A stretch of 16,404 bases of DNA from Acidobacteriota bacterium (GTDB lineage Bacteria; Acidobacteriota; Blastocatellia; Pyrinomonadales; Pyrinomonadaceae), in contig CAUJFK010000172.1 of assembly GCA_963169175.1 (NCBI GenBank), positions 1 to 16,404 on the forward strand, read 5' to 3'. The notes beneath the pieces were generated by a model. It saw nothing but the letters and a program-made list of their open reading frames with translations. It was not told where the DNA came from and did no database searches. The stretch's first letter is position 1. Each line of letters opens with the position of its first letter. Both the position numbers and the translations under genes were made by a program. Positions 1-7,788 of the stretch are shown in pieces.

Positions 1-238
1 TCCTTGTTCCCCGTCGGAATGTGTGTTGATTCTCGCCAATGGCGAAGATGTCCTATCAATGCTCTTTCACTAGAGCAAAGTCCGTGCCACAACATTTCAG
101 GTCAAAAGAACGGAAAACTGGTCAAAATGTCCAATACAAATGTCCGAATTCTATACAGACATCGAAAGCTGCCATACACAGTGTCCGTTTTTCATTCAGT
201 TACGATCCTGGTGCAAGACAGGTTATTATCAAGAATGA

Positions 239-529
239 ATGGGAACCTCGATATCGGAACAAGAGTTCGCCCGTATCTGCGGCGGAATTGCGGAGGATAG
301 AAAGGCGATCGTAAAGCACAACCCTATCGGCACGGATGCGGAGGTCCTACTTTGGATGCTGCTGAACTGCCTTAACAGCTATTTGAGCCTTTCTGAGCAG
401 GAGATGCCTTGCTTTACGGGGAGGCCGGATGAACGGACCTATCGTGAGGCGATCCTGTTCGTCCTTCGGGGCCGAACGACGGACAGCTTCGATCCCGAAC
501 CGTATATTAATTCGCTTTTAACAGAATGA
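239..529 (+). CDS. Small protein of unknown function, coupled to a metallo-hydrolase
   Basis: I do not recognise a family for this 96-residue protein. It is probably real because its TGA stop overlaps the ATG of the next gene in an ATGA arrangement (526-529), which is typical of translationally coupled genes, and because its composition looks protein-like and soluble. Residues about 34-52 form a hydrophobic, probably helical stretch, followed by an acidic and polar C-terminal half. There is no signal peptide and no metal-binding motif. No clear Shine-Dalgarno sequence precedes the ATG at 239; another ATG at 235 is in a different frame. The coupling suggests a role alongside the downstream glyoxalase II-like enzyme, but that is inference from position only. 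Confidence 0.65.
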   Translation: MGTSISEQEFARICGGIAEDRKAIVKHNPIGTDAEVLLWMLLNCLNSYLSLSEQEMPCFTGRPDERTYREAILFVLRGRTTDSFDPEPYINSLLTE

Positions 530-1200
530 TAGTTCGCCAGTTTGTCCAGACAGCGTTTCAGCAGAACACCCGCATTGTCGCCTGCGAGCAGACTGGCCGT
601 GCCGTTTGCATCGATCCCGGCGAACCATCGCAGGCGGTGGTGAAGTTTGTTGACGATACCGGCCTGCGGCTTGAAGGGATAGTATTGACACACGGCCATC
701 TCGACCACGTAGGCGGGGCCGCATTTCTCCACGAAACCTATCCAGAAGCAGCGATAATCGCACACCGCGAAGAGGCCGATCTGTATTACGCCCTGCCCCA
801 GCAACCGCTGCTGATGGGATTTCAGCCGCATCAATTGGCTGCTTTGGGGATGGACTATGATGATCCGCCAAAAATAACCCGCTTTGCTGAGCACATGGAT
901 GTACTTGAAGTTGGCGAGCTTAGATTTCAAATACGCCATTGCCCCGGCCACACGCTCGGCCATATTGTTCTGGTCGAGGAGAGCGAGCAGACCGTTTTTA
1001 CTGGCGACTGCCTTTTTAACGGAACTATCGGCCGAACCGATCTGCCAGGCGGCGACCACAGCCGGCTCATCGAGTCGATCGAGCAAAATATCCTTTCTCT
1101 ACCCGACGAATTTACGGTCCAGTGCGGCCACGGCCCCGACACCACGGTTGGCAGCGAGCGGATCAATAATCCGTTTTTAAATGGGCTTTATCGCCATTGA
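526..1200 (+). CDS. Metallo-beta-lactamase-fold hydrolase, glyoxalase II-like (GloC/YcbL type)
   Basis: This is a 224-residue cytoplasmic hydrolase of the metallo-beta-lactamase fold. The metal-binding signature THGHLDH lies at residues 55-61 (His56, His58, Asp60, His61). Further ligands are His142 in GHTLGH, Asp161 in FTGDCLF and His202 in CGHG. The segment after Asp161, with GRTDLPGGD, is characteristic of the short glyoxalase II-like enzymes (YcbL/GloC), which hydrolyse thioesters such as S-lactoylglutathione. The length fits that subgroup and lacks the longer C-terminal domain of classical GloB. The true thiol substrate is unknown, since many bacteria of this kind do not make glutathione. 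The start overlaps the preceding stop and has no Shine-Dalgarno of its own, so translation is probably coupled. It could also be a related persulfide dioxygenase, but the LFNGTIGRTD segment favours the glyoxalase type. Confidence 0.9.
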   Translation: MIVRQFVQTAFQQNTRIVACEQTGRAVCIDPGEPSQAVVKFVDDTGLRLEGIVLTHGHLDHVGGAAFLHETYPEAAIIAHREEADLYYALPQQPLLMGFQPHQLAALGMDYDDPPKITRFAEHMDVLEVGELRFQIRHCPGHTLGHIVLVEESEQTVFTGDCLFNGTIGRTDLPGGDHSRLIESIEQNILSLPDEFTVQCGHGPDTTVGSERINNPFLNGLYRH

Positions 1201-1221
1201 GGCGGTGAGCCAGTTTCAATT

Positions 1222-1318
1222 CCTTTGTGGACTTTGAGTCTTCATCTCAGCGCCCTTTGTGGTGAAGAACCCTTTAACGCAAAGGACGCAGAGGGAGGGC
1301 GCAAGGACCGCAAAAAAG
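1222..1318. repeat. Low-complexity intergenic repeat (CCTTTGTGG / CGCAAAGG motifs)
   Basis: The motif CCTTTGTGG occurs at 1222-1230 and again at 1254-1262. It is followed by a quasi-tandem tract of CGCAAAGG-, CGCAGAGG- and CGCAAGG-like units at about 1278-1318. CCTTT and AAAGG parts can pair. From general recollection, similar tracts occur as dispersed intergenic repeats in many bacterial genomes. Only this copy is visible here, so membership of a family is inference. Confidence 0.5.
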
Positions 1319-1370
1319 AATGCACCTAAAATTCTAACGGTCTCGCTACGACCACCGACTGCCTGTCGCC

Positions 1371-1399
1371 GAGTAGATAAATTCTGCTATTATCTACTC
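1371..1399 (+). promoter_or_regulatory. Extended -10 promoter overlapped by a perfect 10-bp inverted repeat
   Basis: GAGTAGATAA at 1371-1380 and TTATCTACTC at 1390-1399 are exact reverse complements separated by 9 bases. The right arm overlaps an extended -10 element, TGC then TATTAT, at 1386-1393, and the -35 region is weak. The ATG of the downstream secreted hydrolase lies 40 bases past the -10. An inverted repeat over a -10 is the classic layout of a repressor operator. The regulator is unknown and not encoded nearby. Confidence 0.5.
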
Positions 1400-1432
1400 T
1401 CCCGAATTCGATCTTTTTTGAAAGGAGCCAAT

Positions 1433-2341
1433 ATGCAACGATCACTTTGTCTTCTCATCGCTTTGTCCTTCTCGGTCACCACGCTCCGTGCACATGGGGA
1501 CAACAGCCATTTCCCAAAAATGCAGGACGTTACGGTGAAGACATCAAAGGTTAGCGGCAATGTCTATATGCTGCAGGGCCGCGGCGGCAACGTCGGTGCT
1601 TTGGTCGGCATGGAGGGCATTTTGATCGTCGATGACGATTACCGGCAGGTCAGCCAAAAACTAAGCGATGCCCTGAAAGAGCTTGGGTCAGCAATGCCGA
1701 AATATGTGCTCAATACGCACTGGCACGGCGACCATACCGAAGGGAACGAGTTTTTCGGGAAAAATGCCACGATCGTCGCTCACACAAACGTTCGGAAGCG
1801 AATGTCGGCGGCGCATACGAGCACAGTTTTTAACTCGACGACACCAGCGTCGCCCGCCATTGCCTGGCCGGTGATCACATATACCGACAGCCTGTCTATC
1901 TTTTTTAATGGCGAAGAAGTTCGGGCGATCCACTTTCCGCACGGGCATACGGACGGCGATACCGTTGTCTTCTTTACCAAGGCGAACGTCGTCCATCTTG
2001 GCGATGATTTCTTTGTCGGACGTTTTCCGTTCGTCGATCTGGAAAGCGGCGGCAGCGTCCAGGGGTTGATCAATAATATCGGCTCGCTTATCGATCAAAT
2101 ACCGGCGGATGCAAAGCTCATTCCGGGCCACGGCGCGGTCTCAACACACGCGGACCTGAAGGCATATCACCAAATGCTCGTCGAAACGTCCAAGATCGTT
2201 CAGGACGAAATGAAGGCTGGCAAAACTCTGGATGCATTAAAAAAAGCCGGCCTTCCAGAAAAGTTCAAGGAAGCCGGCTCGGGTTTTATCAAGGCTGATC
2301 AGTGGATCGAAACGATCTACAATAGTTATTCAAAGAAATGA
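1433..2341 (+). CDS. Secreted metallo-beta-lactamase-fold hydrolase
   Basis: The chosen start, ATG at 1433, is preceded by GAAAGGAG with good spacing and begins a signal peptide (residues 1-20, MQRSLCLLIALSFSVTTLRA). The frame is open upstream to 1259, but that part is repeat-derived. The mature protein of about 280 residues is probably periplasmic. It carries the metallo-beta-lactamase signature THWHGDH (His96, His98, Asp100, His101), then His172 in GHTDGD, Asp191 in LGDDFF and His233 in PGHG, so both zinc sites look complete. This is a common exported subgroup of unknown substrate; it resembles lactonase or quinoprotein-relay-like hydrolases more than true beta-lactamases, so resistance should not be assumed. 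It lies 232 bases after the glyoxalase II-like gene and has its own promoter. It converges on the aldolase gene. Confidence 0.88.
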   Translation: MQRSLCLLIALSFSVTTLRAHGDNSHFPKMQDVTVKTSKVSGNVYMLQGRGGNVGALVGMEGILIVDDDYRQVSQKLSDALKELGSAMPKYVLNTHWHGDHTEGNEFFGKNATIVAHTNVRKRMSAAHTSTVFNSTTPASPAIAWPVITYTDSLSIFFNGEEVRAIHFPHGHTDGDTVVFFTKANVVHLGDDFFVGRFPFVDLESGGSVQGLINNIGSLIDQIPADAKLIPGHGAVSTHADLKAYHQMLVETSKIVQDEMKAGKTLDALKKAGLPEKFKEAGSGFIKADQWIETIYNSYSKK

Positions 2342-2359
2342 GGTCGGCGTCCCTACGGT

Positions 2360-2377
2360 CCCCGGCTAAAGCCGGGG
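2360..2377. repeat. GC-rich palindrome between convergent genes
   Basis: CCCCGGC at 2360-2366 and GCCGGGG at 2371-2377 form a perfect 7-bp stem with the loop TAAA. It sits in the 47-base gap between the converging hydrolase and aldolase genes. No T-run follows on either strand, so it is at best a weak bidirectional terminator; it may be one copy of a dispersed palindromic repeat. Confidence 0.5.
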
Positions 2378-2388
2378 CTCCGAACGAG

Positions 2389-3471
2389 TTATGCGACCGT
2401 CACTTCCTTTGTCAGATAGACGTCCTGAATGGCATTCAGCAACTCGACGCCTTCGGCCATTGGGCGTTGAAACGCCTTTCGCCCGGAAATCAAACCAGTA
2501 CCGCCGCCGCGTTTGTTGATGACGGCGGTGCGGACGGCATCAGCCATGTCGCCTGAGCCTTTTGACTCGCCGCCGGAATTGATCAAACCGCATCGGCCCA
2601 TATAGCAATTCGCCACCTGATAGCGAACAAGGTCGATCGGGTTGTCACTCGTCAGCTCGGTATAGATCTTCTTATTGGTCTTGCCATAGCTGCTTTCGAT
2701 ATTGAGCGCGTTATACCCGCCGTTCCGTTCCGGCAGCTTCTGCTTGATTATATCTGCCTGAATGGTAACGCCGAGATGATTTGCCTGCCCCGTAAGGTCG
2801 GCGCCCGTGTGCATATCGCCTTCGGACGTTTTGAACTTCGGATTTCGCAGGTAGCACCAAAGAATGGTCGCCAGCCCGAGTTCATGGGCATAGGCGAACG
2901 CCTCAGAAACCTCGGTTATCTGCCGCGTCGATTCATCCGATCCAAAATAGATAGTTGCCCCGACCGCAACCGCTCCCATATCGCGGGCCTGATCGACCGT
3001 GCCGAACATCACCTGGTCGAACTTGTTCGGGTAGGTAAGAAGTTCGTTGTGATTGATCTTTACGATGAAAGGTATCTTGTGGGCGTATTTTCTCGCCACT
3101 GAACCTAGCACGCCAAAAGTGGATGCAACGGCGTTGCAGCCGCCTTCGATAGCAAGTTTTACGATATTCGCAGGGTCAAAGTATTCCGGGTTCGGAGCAA
3201 AACTTGCCCCGGCCGAATGTTCAATGCCCTGATCTACGGGCAAGATCGATAAATAGCCCGTCCCGGCAAGCCTTCCGTTGTCAAAAAGTGTCTGCAAACT
3301 TCGCAGCGCCGGTGGTGTCCGGTCGGAACCAACCCAGACACGGTCCACAAAATCGGGACCCGGCAGGTGGAGGGTTTCCTTCGCAATGGTTTTCGTAACG
3401 TGCCCAAGCAAGGTCTCGGCCTCGCTTCCCAAAAGTTCTTGTACTGTACTGTATGTCGCTGCAGCCGGCAT
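2389..3471 (-). CDS. fbaB: Class I fructose-bisphosphate aldolase (DhnA/FbaB type)
   Basis: This 360-residue cytoplasmic enzyme interconverts fructose 1,6-bisphosphate with glyceraldehyde 3-phosphate and dihydroxyacetone phosphate in glycolysis and gluconeogenesis. The whole length matches the DhnA-type class I aldolase family (E. coli FbaB is about 350 residues). Recognisable segments are LPVDQGIEHSAG (residues 77-88), the IIKQK segment (241-245) expected to hold the Schiff-base lysine, NPIDLVRYQVANCYMGR (277-293) and RTAVINKRGGGTGLISGRKAF (314-334). The start at 3471 is supported by GGGAGGCG immediately upstream. Transcription probably comes from the TATAAT at 3522-3527, giving a leader of about 45 bases. 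It is transcribed alone, divergent from the DUF3857 operon and convergent with the secreted hydrolase. Confidence 0.95.
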   Translation of the reverse strand: MPAAATYSTVQELLGSEAETLLGHVTKTIAKETLHLPGPDFVDRVWVGSDRTPPALRSLQTLFDNGRLAGTGYLSILPVDQGIEHSAGASFAPNPEYFDPANIVKLAIEGGCNAVASTFGVLGSVARKYAHKIPFIVKINHNELLTYPNKFDQVMFGTVDQARDMGAVAVGATIYFGSDESTRQITEVSEAFAYAHELGLATILWCYLRNPKFKTSEGDMHTGADLTGQANHLGVTIQADIIKQKLPERNGGYNALNIESSYGKTNKKIYTELTSDNPIDLVRYQVANCYMGRCGLINSGGESKGSGDMADAVRTAVINKRGGGTGLISGRKAFQRPMAEGVELLNAIQDVYLTKEVTVA

Positions 3472-3521
3472 ATTCGCCTCCCAAAGAATGAACCAGATAG
3501 GTTTAGGTGATTATTGAAAGA

Positions 3522-3541
3522 ATTATACCACAATTGGTGGT
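3522..3541 (-). promoter_or_regulatory. Extended -10 promoter of the aldolase gene with overlapping inverted repeat
   Basis: On the minus strand TGG followed by TATAAT (3530-3522) is a consensus extended -10, about 50 bases upstream of the aldolase start. No good -35 is seen, which is common with extended -10 elements. ACCAC at 3527-3531 and GTGGT at 3537-3541 form a perfect 5-bp inverted repeat with a 5-base centre that overlaps the element and could be an operator. Confidence 0.5.
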
Positions 3542-3564
3542 TTCGGTTACCTGTAAGATTTCCC

Positions 3565-3593
3565 TTGCTTTCCCTATAGGGGTTGGCTATATT
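3565..3593 (+). promoter_or_regulatory. Possible promoter of the DUF3857 operon
   Basis: TTGCTT at 3565-3570 and TATATT at 3588-3593 are separated by 17 bases on the plus strand, matching the sigma-70 layout with 3 of 6 and 5 of 6 consensus bases. The leader to the ATG at 3687 would be about 90 bases. This is a weak prediction from sequence alone. Confidence 0.35.
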
Positions 3594-3686
3594 ATCGCTC
3601 TTGACGGTTGATTTTGCTCCGCACCGGAGTTTTAGCTTCACCGCCGTCCACCCGCTCAACTTATTTAAGGAAAACGAAAGATCGTT

Positions 3687-5654
3687 ATGAAGTTATCCCC
3701 ACCTAGAAAGCCGTATTTCGCGCTTGCGGCGGCGTGCGCCCTTTTTTTATTGACGATGTCGGCGACGGCGCAGGAATGGCGTCCGCTAAGTCCGCAAGAC
3801 CTTACCGCAAAGACACCTGTCGTCGAGCCTGATGCTGACGCAGAAGTTCTCTTCTGGGAGATCCGGGTTGATGACAGCAGCGAGAACCTTGCGATGAAGC
3901 ACTACGTCCGCGTAAAGATCTTCAGCGAACGGGGCCGTGAAAAATACAGCAAGGTCGATATTCCTTTCCGAAAAGGCATCCGTATCAAGAATATCCAGGC
4001 ACGTGTGACGAAACCGGACGGCACAAGCACGGAGCTGACGAAATCTGACGTTTTTGACCGGGAGATAGCAAAGACCGATAAGATCAAGGTCAGAGCGAAA
4101 TCATTCGCCGTCCCGAATATCGAACCCGGCGCCATCGTGGAATATCGATACGATGAGGTACAGGATTCCGGCTGGGCTGAGGATATGCGAATGATCTTTC
4201 AGGATGATGTTCCTATCCGCAGCAAGACCTATTACTTCAAGCCGGCTGCGGGTGGGCGCTACCTGACGTTCAATATGGAGGAAACGAAGTTCGTAAAGGA
4301 CAAGAACGGTTTCTTCAAGGCCTCGATGGAGAATGTGCCCGCGTTGAAGAAAGAACCGCAAATGCCGCCTGAGGATGAGGTGCGTTCGTGGCTGATCTTT
4401 TACTATTCGTCGGACGACCCTAAAAGATCGACCGCATCGGATTTCTGGGCGCGATTCGGCGGGGGTATTGTTAAACGCTGGGGCGTTAAGGACACGCTAA
4501 AGCCGGATAAGGAAATGAAGGCCGCCGCCGCCTCGATAGCCGCTGGTGCAACAGCACCGGACGATCAGATCGCGAAGATCTTCGACTTCTGCAAGAACAA
4601 GATCAAGAACATCGATTTTGATCCGCAGATGACCGACGACCAGCGTGATGAGATAAAACCTAACAAATCTACGTCCGACACCTATGAGCGGCTTCAGGGC
4701 ACCTCGGGCGATGTCAATGAGCTGTTTGCCTCGCTGGCGACCGCTCTTGGCTACGAGGCCCGTTTGGCCTTTGGCGGCGACCGCAGCGAGAAATTCTTTA
4801 AGGTTTCGCAGGCCCACGAATCGTTCATTCATTTTTCGTCGGTAGCAGTTAAGATCAACGGCCGGTGGAAATACTATTCGCCGGGCGACAAATTTGTCCC
4901 GTACGGAATGCTCGCATGGAATGAAGAGGCGACGGCTGTTCTGTTGCTCGGTTATAAGGATTACATAACGACCGAGATACCGCCTTCCACGCCTGAAGAG
5001 ACGGTCGCGAAGCGTACCGGCCGTTTCACGCTGTCAGAAGATGGAACATTGACCGGTACGGTCAAGATCGAGTATCACGGACACCTCTCTAACGAGTATA
5101 AGCTGGACAACTACAAAGAGTCCGCCAATAGGCAGGAAGAGAACCTGAAAGATCATGTCAAGGCGAACGTAAGCACGGCAACGGTTTCGGACATCTCGAT
5201 CCAGAACGTTTCGGATCCTGAGAAGCCTTTTACATACATCTACAAGGTCACGGTCCCGAACTACGCTCAAAAGACCGGTAAGCGTTTGTTTCTAAAGCCC
5301 GGATACTTCGAGTCAGGATCGCAGCCGCTGTTCTCATCGGCCACGCGCAAGTACAGCATCTTCTTCCACCATCCGTGGTCCGAGGAAGATGACATTGAGA
5401 TCACGCTTCCCAAGGATTTCGCGCTCGACAATGCCGATACTCCAGCCCGCGTTGCTGATGCAGGAAAGATCAGCGACCTGCAAATCGAGATAGGTATTGA
5501 TCAAGCCAAAAATATTCTCGTTTACAAGCGAAAATTCTTGTTCGGCGGAAACGGCTTTACCCTTTTTGGTGCATCGAGCTATCAGCCGGTCAAGTCGCTA
5601 TTTGATGCGTTTCAAACTGCAAATACGCATGTTATAACGCTCAAACAGCGTTAG
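3687..5654 (+). CDS. Secreted DUF3857 protein with degenerate transglutaminase-like domain
   Basis: This is a 655-residue exported protein with a signal peptide (about residues 1-29, ending ATAQ). A DUF3857 domain spans roughly residues 55-210 (for example VRVKIFSERG and the VTKPDGT strand). A transglutaminase-like core lies near 285-410 and a beta-rich C-terminal region near 440-640. Aligned without gaps to the downstream paralogue, the catalytic cysteine position is Ser340 (in LQGTSGDVNELF), the histidine is kept as His382, and the aspartate position is Ser398 (YYSPGD). The protein is therefore probably not a working transglutaminase or protease and may be structural or substrate-binding. 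The gap to the next gene is 19 bases, indicating an operon. AAGGA lies 15 bases before the ATG. The biological role of DUF3857 proteins is not established. Confidence 0.85.
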   Translation: MKLSPPRKPYFALAAACALFLLTMSATAQEWRPLSPQDLTAKTPVVEPDADAEVLFWEIRVDDSSENLAMKHYVRVKIFSERGREKYSKVDIPFRKGIRIKNIQARVTKPDGTSTELTKSDVFDREIAKTDKIKVRAKSFAVPNIEPGAIVEYRYDEVQDSGWAEDMRMIFQDDVPIRSKTYYFKPAAGGRYLTFNMEETKFVKDKNGFFKASMENVPALKKEPQMPPEDEVRSWLIFYYSSDDPKRSTASDFWARFGGGIVKRWGVKDTLKPDKEMKAAAASIAAGATAPDDQIAKIFDFCKNKIKNIDFDPQMTDDQRDEIKPNKSTSDTYERLQGTSGDVNELFASLATALGYEARLAFGGDRSEKFFKVSQAHESFIHFSSVAVKINGRWKYYSPGDKFVPYGMLAWNEEATAVLLLGYKDYITTEIPPSTPEETVAKRTGRFTLSEDGTLTGTVKIEYHGHLSNEYKLDNYKESANRQEENLKDHVKANVSTATVSDISIQNVSDPEKPFTYIYKVTVPNYAQKTGKRLFLKPGYFESGSQPLFSSATRKYSIFFHHPWSEEDDIEITLPKDFALDNADTPARVADAGKISDLQIEIGIDQAKNILVYKRKFLFGGNGFTLFGASSYQPVKSLFDAFQTANTHVITLKQR

Positions 5655-5673
5655 CTCTCGGAGTAGTAAAACC

Positions 5674-7659
5674 ATGAGAACTGTATTGCGTTCTTTGACT
5701 TCACTCGTTTTCGCCGCAATTGTCTTGCTTGCCGGAAGCGTGGCCGCATTTGCCGGCGACGATACGGCACCTTCGTGGATGAAGCAGGCGGCTTCCCAGA
5801 CACCGCCGGTTTATGAAAAAGATGTCCCGGCCGTTGTCCTGCACGACGAACAGCAGGTTACGCTCGGTTCCGATGGAAAGCTTGTCACGGTTGAGAACTA
5901 TGCCATAAAGATGATCAACCGCGAAGGGCGAAATTTTGCCATCGCCCGCGCGTTCTATCTTGTCAGTGCGGGAAAGGTCCGCTCGATCGAGGCATGGTTG
6001 ATCCGGCCGGACGGTTCGGTCAAAGAATACGGCAAGGAATCGATCCTAGACCTTATTGATGATCCCGATGATGTGTATAACGAAGGGCGGATCAAAGTGA
6101 TCGACGCATCCGGGGACGTAGATACGGGCCATGTCTTCGGCTATACCGTCATCAGCGAAGATACACCGTTGTTCTACCAGGACCGGTGGCAGTTTCAGGG
6201 AAGGCTGCCGACGCTTGTCTCACGTTACTCACTCAATCTTCCGCAGGGCTGGAAGGCATCGAGCATTACATTCAATGCCGCCGATGTAAAACCCGTCGTC
6301 TCCGGTTCACGCTACACGTGGGAACTGCGCAATTTGCCAAATATTCCGCCGGAGCCAATGAGCCCGTCGGTCGATAATCTAGCTCCGCAGATAGCCGTGA
6401 ATTACGGCCCCGATGATCGAACTCAAGCCGTAAATCGAGCATTCGCCGACTGGCTGGATGTTTCCAGGTGGGCTGCGTCAATGTATGACACTCAGGTCGT
6501 GATCGACGACAACATTGCCGCAAAGGCCCGCGATCTTACTGCCAATGCCAAAACGGAGTTGGAAAAGATCCGGGCTATCGGCACTTATGTTCAGAACCTG
6601 CAGTACATTTCGATAGACATTGGCGTCGGCCACGGTAACGGGTATAAACCGCGGCCGTCCGACCTTGTCCTCAGCCGCGGCTACGGCGACTGTAAAGACA
6701 AGGCTAATCTGATGCGGGCACTTCTGAAAAGCCTGAAGATTGATGCTTATCCGATCGCGATCTATTCGGGCGACCCGAACTTTGTGCGAAAAGAGTGGGC
6801 TTCGCCGCGGCAGTTCAATCACTGCATAATCGCGGTCAAGGTATCGGATGCGACCGCCGGGCCGACCGTGATGACACATGCGAAACTCGGCCGCCTGCTC
6901 ATCTTTGACGCGACCGATCCTTACACTCCGGTCGGCGACCTGCCCGATTACCTGCAGGGCAGCTACGGTTTGGTGATAGCCGGTGATAACGGCGGCCTGG
7001 CGTTGATGCCTATAACGCCGCCTGAGTCAGACTTGCTTGAGCGAAATATTTCCGTCACTCTCACGGATTCCGGTGCCGTTACGGGCAAGATCAGCGAAAA
7101 GGCCAGCGGGCAAACCTCCGCGTATTTTCGCCGGGAACACCGATCGCTTTCATCAAGTGATTTTCGCAAAGTGATCGAAGGCTGGCTGACAAACGGGTCG
7201 GCCGGAGCACAGCTTGTTGGCCTTTCAGCCAATGATAAGCAGGCCCAATCGGGTTTTGATCTCGATGTAGAGTTTGCAGCCCCGAAATACGGCCAGGTGA
7301 TGCAGAATCGCCTCCTGGTATTCAAACCAGTTATTGTCGGCCGCCGCAACGCCATTTTTCTTACGGAACCGAAACGCACAAATCCGATCGAAATGGATTC
7401 ACACGCGATGCGTGAAACCGTCACGTTTCAGCTGCCTGTTGGATTCGTGGTCGATGAGGTTCCCGACCCTGTGAACCTCGAAACTCCGTTTGGAAAATAC
7501 ACGACCAAATATGACACAAAGGACGGCAAGCTCGTATTTACCCGCTCTGTAACAATGAACCGTGGCACAGTCGGCGCGGACAAATATGCTGGCGTTAAGG
7601 ACTTTTTTGCAAAGATGCTCGATGCAGAGCAGTCGCCGGTGGTGCTTGTTCGCAAGTAA
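5674..7659 (+). CDS. Secreted DUF3857 / transglutaminase-like protein, catalytic triad intact
   Basis: This 661-residue exported protein has a signal peptide (about residues 1-27, ending AAFA) and is a divergent paralogue of the upstream gene. DUF3857 spans roughly residues 60-225 and the transglutaminase-like core about 270-425. The core contains SRGYGDCKDKANLM, with the nucleophile Cys340, His383 in FNHCIIAVKV and Asp412 in FDATDP, so a papain-like Cys-His-Asp triad is present. The C-terminal 230 residues are beta-rich. Such domains act as cysteine proteases or transamidases; the substrate here is unknown but should lie in the periplasm or envelope. A GGAG motif precedes the ATG with usual spacing. 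It is the last gene of the two-gene operon and ends before the terminator at 7730-7762. Confidence 0.88.
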   Translation: MRTVLRSLTSLVFAAIVLLAGSVAAFAGDDTAPSWMKQAASQTPPVYEKDVPAVVLHDEQQVTLGSDGKLVTVENYAIKMINREGRNFAIARAFYLVSAGKVRSIEAWLIRPDGSVKEYGKESILDLIDDPDDVYNEGRIKVIDASGDVDTGHVFGYTVISEDTPLFYQDRWQFQGRLPTLVSRYSLNLPQGWKASSITFNAADVKPVVSGSRYTWELRNLPNIPPEPMSPSVDNLAPQIAVNYGPDDRTQAVNRAFADWLDVSRWAASMYDTQVVIDDNIAAKARDLTANAKTELEKIRAIGTYVQNLQYISIDIGVGHGNGYKPRPSDLVLSRGYGDCKDKANLMRALLKSLKIDAYPIAIYSGDPNFVRKEWASPRQFNHCIIAVKVSDATAGPTVMTHAKLGRLLIFDATDPYTPVGDLPDYLQGSYGLVIAGDNGGLALMPITPPESDLLERNISVTLTDSGAVTGKISEKASGQTSAYFRREHRSLSSSDFRKVIEGWLTNGSAGAQLVGLSANDKQAQSGFDLDVEFAAPKYGQVMQNRLLVFKPVIVGRRNAIFLTEPKRTNPIEMDSHAMRETVTFQLPVGFVVDEVPDPVNLETPFGKYTTKYDTKDGKLVFTRSVTMNRGTVGADKYAGVKDFFAKMLDAEQSPVVLVRK

Positions 7660-7677
7660 ACCTGCCCTGGCGGAGGC

Positions 7678-7694
7678 GGCCCTTTCCAAGGGCC
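7678..7694. repeat. Short perfect hairpin after the DUF3857 operon
   Basis: GGCCCTT at 7678-7684 and AAGGGCC at 7688-7694 form a perfect 7-bp stem with loop TCC, extended outward by GGCG/CGCC pairing. No T-run follows. It may be a dispersed palindromic repeat or may protect the 3' end of the mRNA. Confidence 0.45.
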
Positions 7695-7729
7695 AAAGTC
7701 GCCGGCCTATTAATTCCAACACAAAATGC

Positions 7730-7762
7730 AAAAGAGGCCGTCGTTTCGCGACGGCCTCTTTT
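7730..7762. terminator. Strong bidirectional rho-independent terminator
   Basis: AAAAGAGGCCGTCG (7730-7743) pairs perfectly with CGACGGCCTCTTTT (7749-7762) around a 5-base loop. The A-run on one side and T-run on the other make it an intrinsic terminator in both directions. It sits between the plus-strand DUF3857 operon and the minus-strand permease operon, which converge here. Confidence 0.9.
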
Positions 7763-7788
7763 GGTTTATGCATCTAGCGATCCAGCCA

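Noticed and set aside
4..314. Two overlapping plus-strand frames at the window start
   Set aside because: Composition is not protein-like, there is no ribosome site, and they overlap the better supported 96-residue frame at 239-529. Nothing else is visible in 1-238 apart from the AAATGTCC motifs.
439..1086. 215-codon open frame antisense to the glyoxalase II-like gene
   Set aside because: The plus-strand frame has complete metal-binding motifs; the antisense frame has none and is a shadow of its codon bias.
1433..2341. Antibiotic-resistance beta-lactamase
   Set aside because: The fold and metal ligands are shared by a very large superfamily; nothing specific to B1, B2 or B3 lactamases beyond the generic motif was seen.
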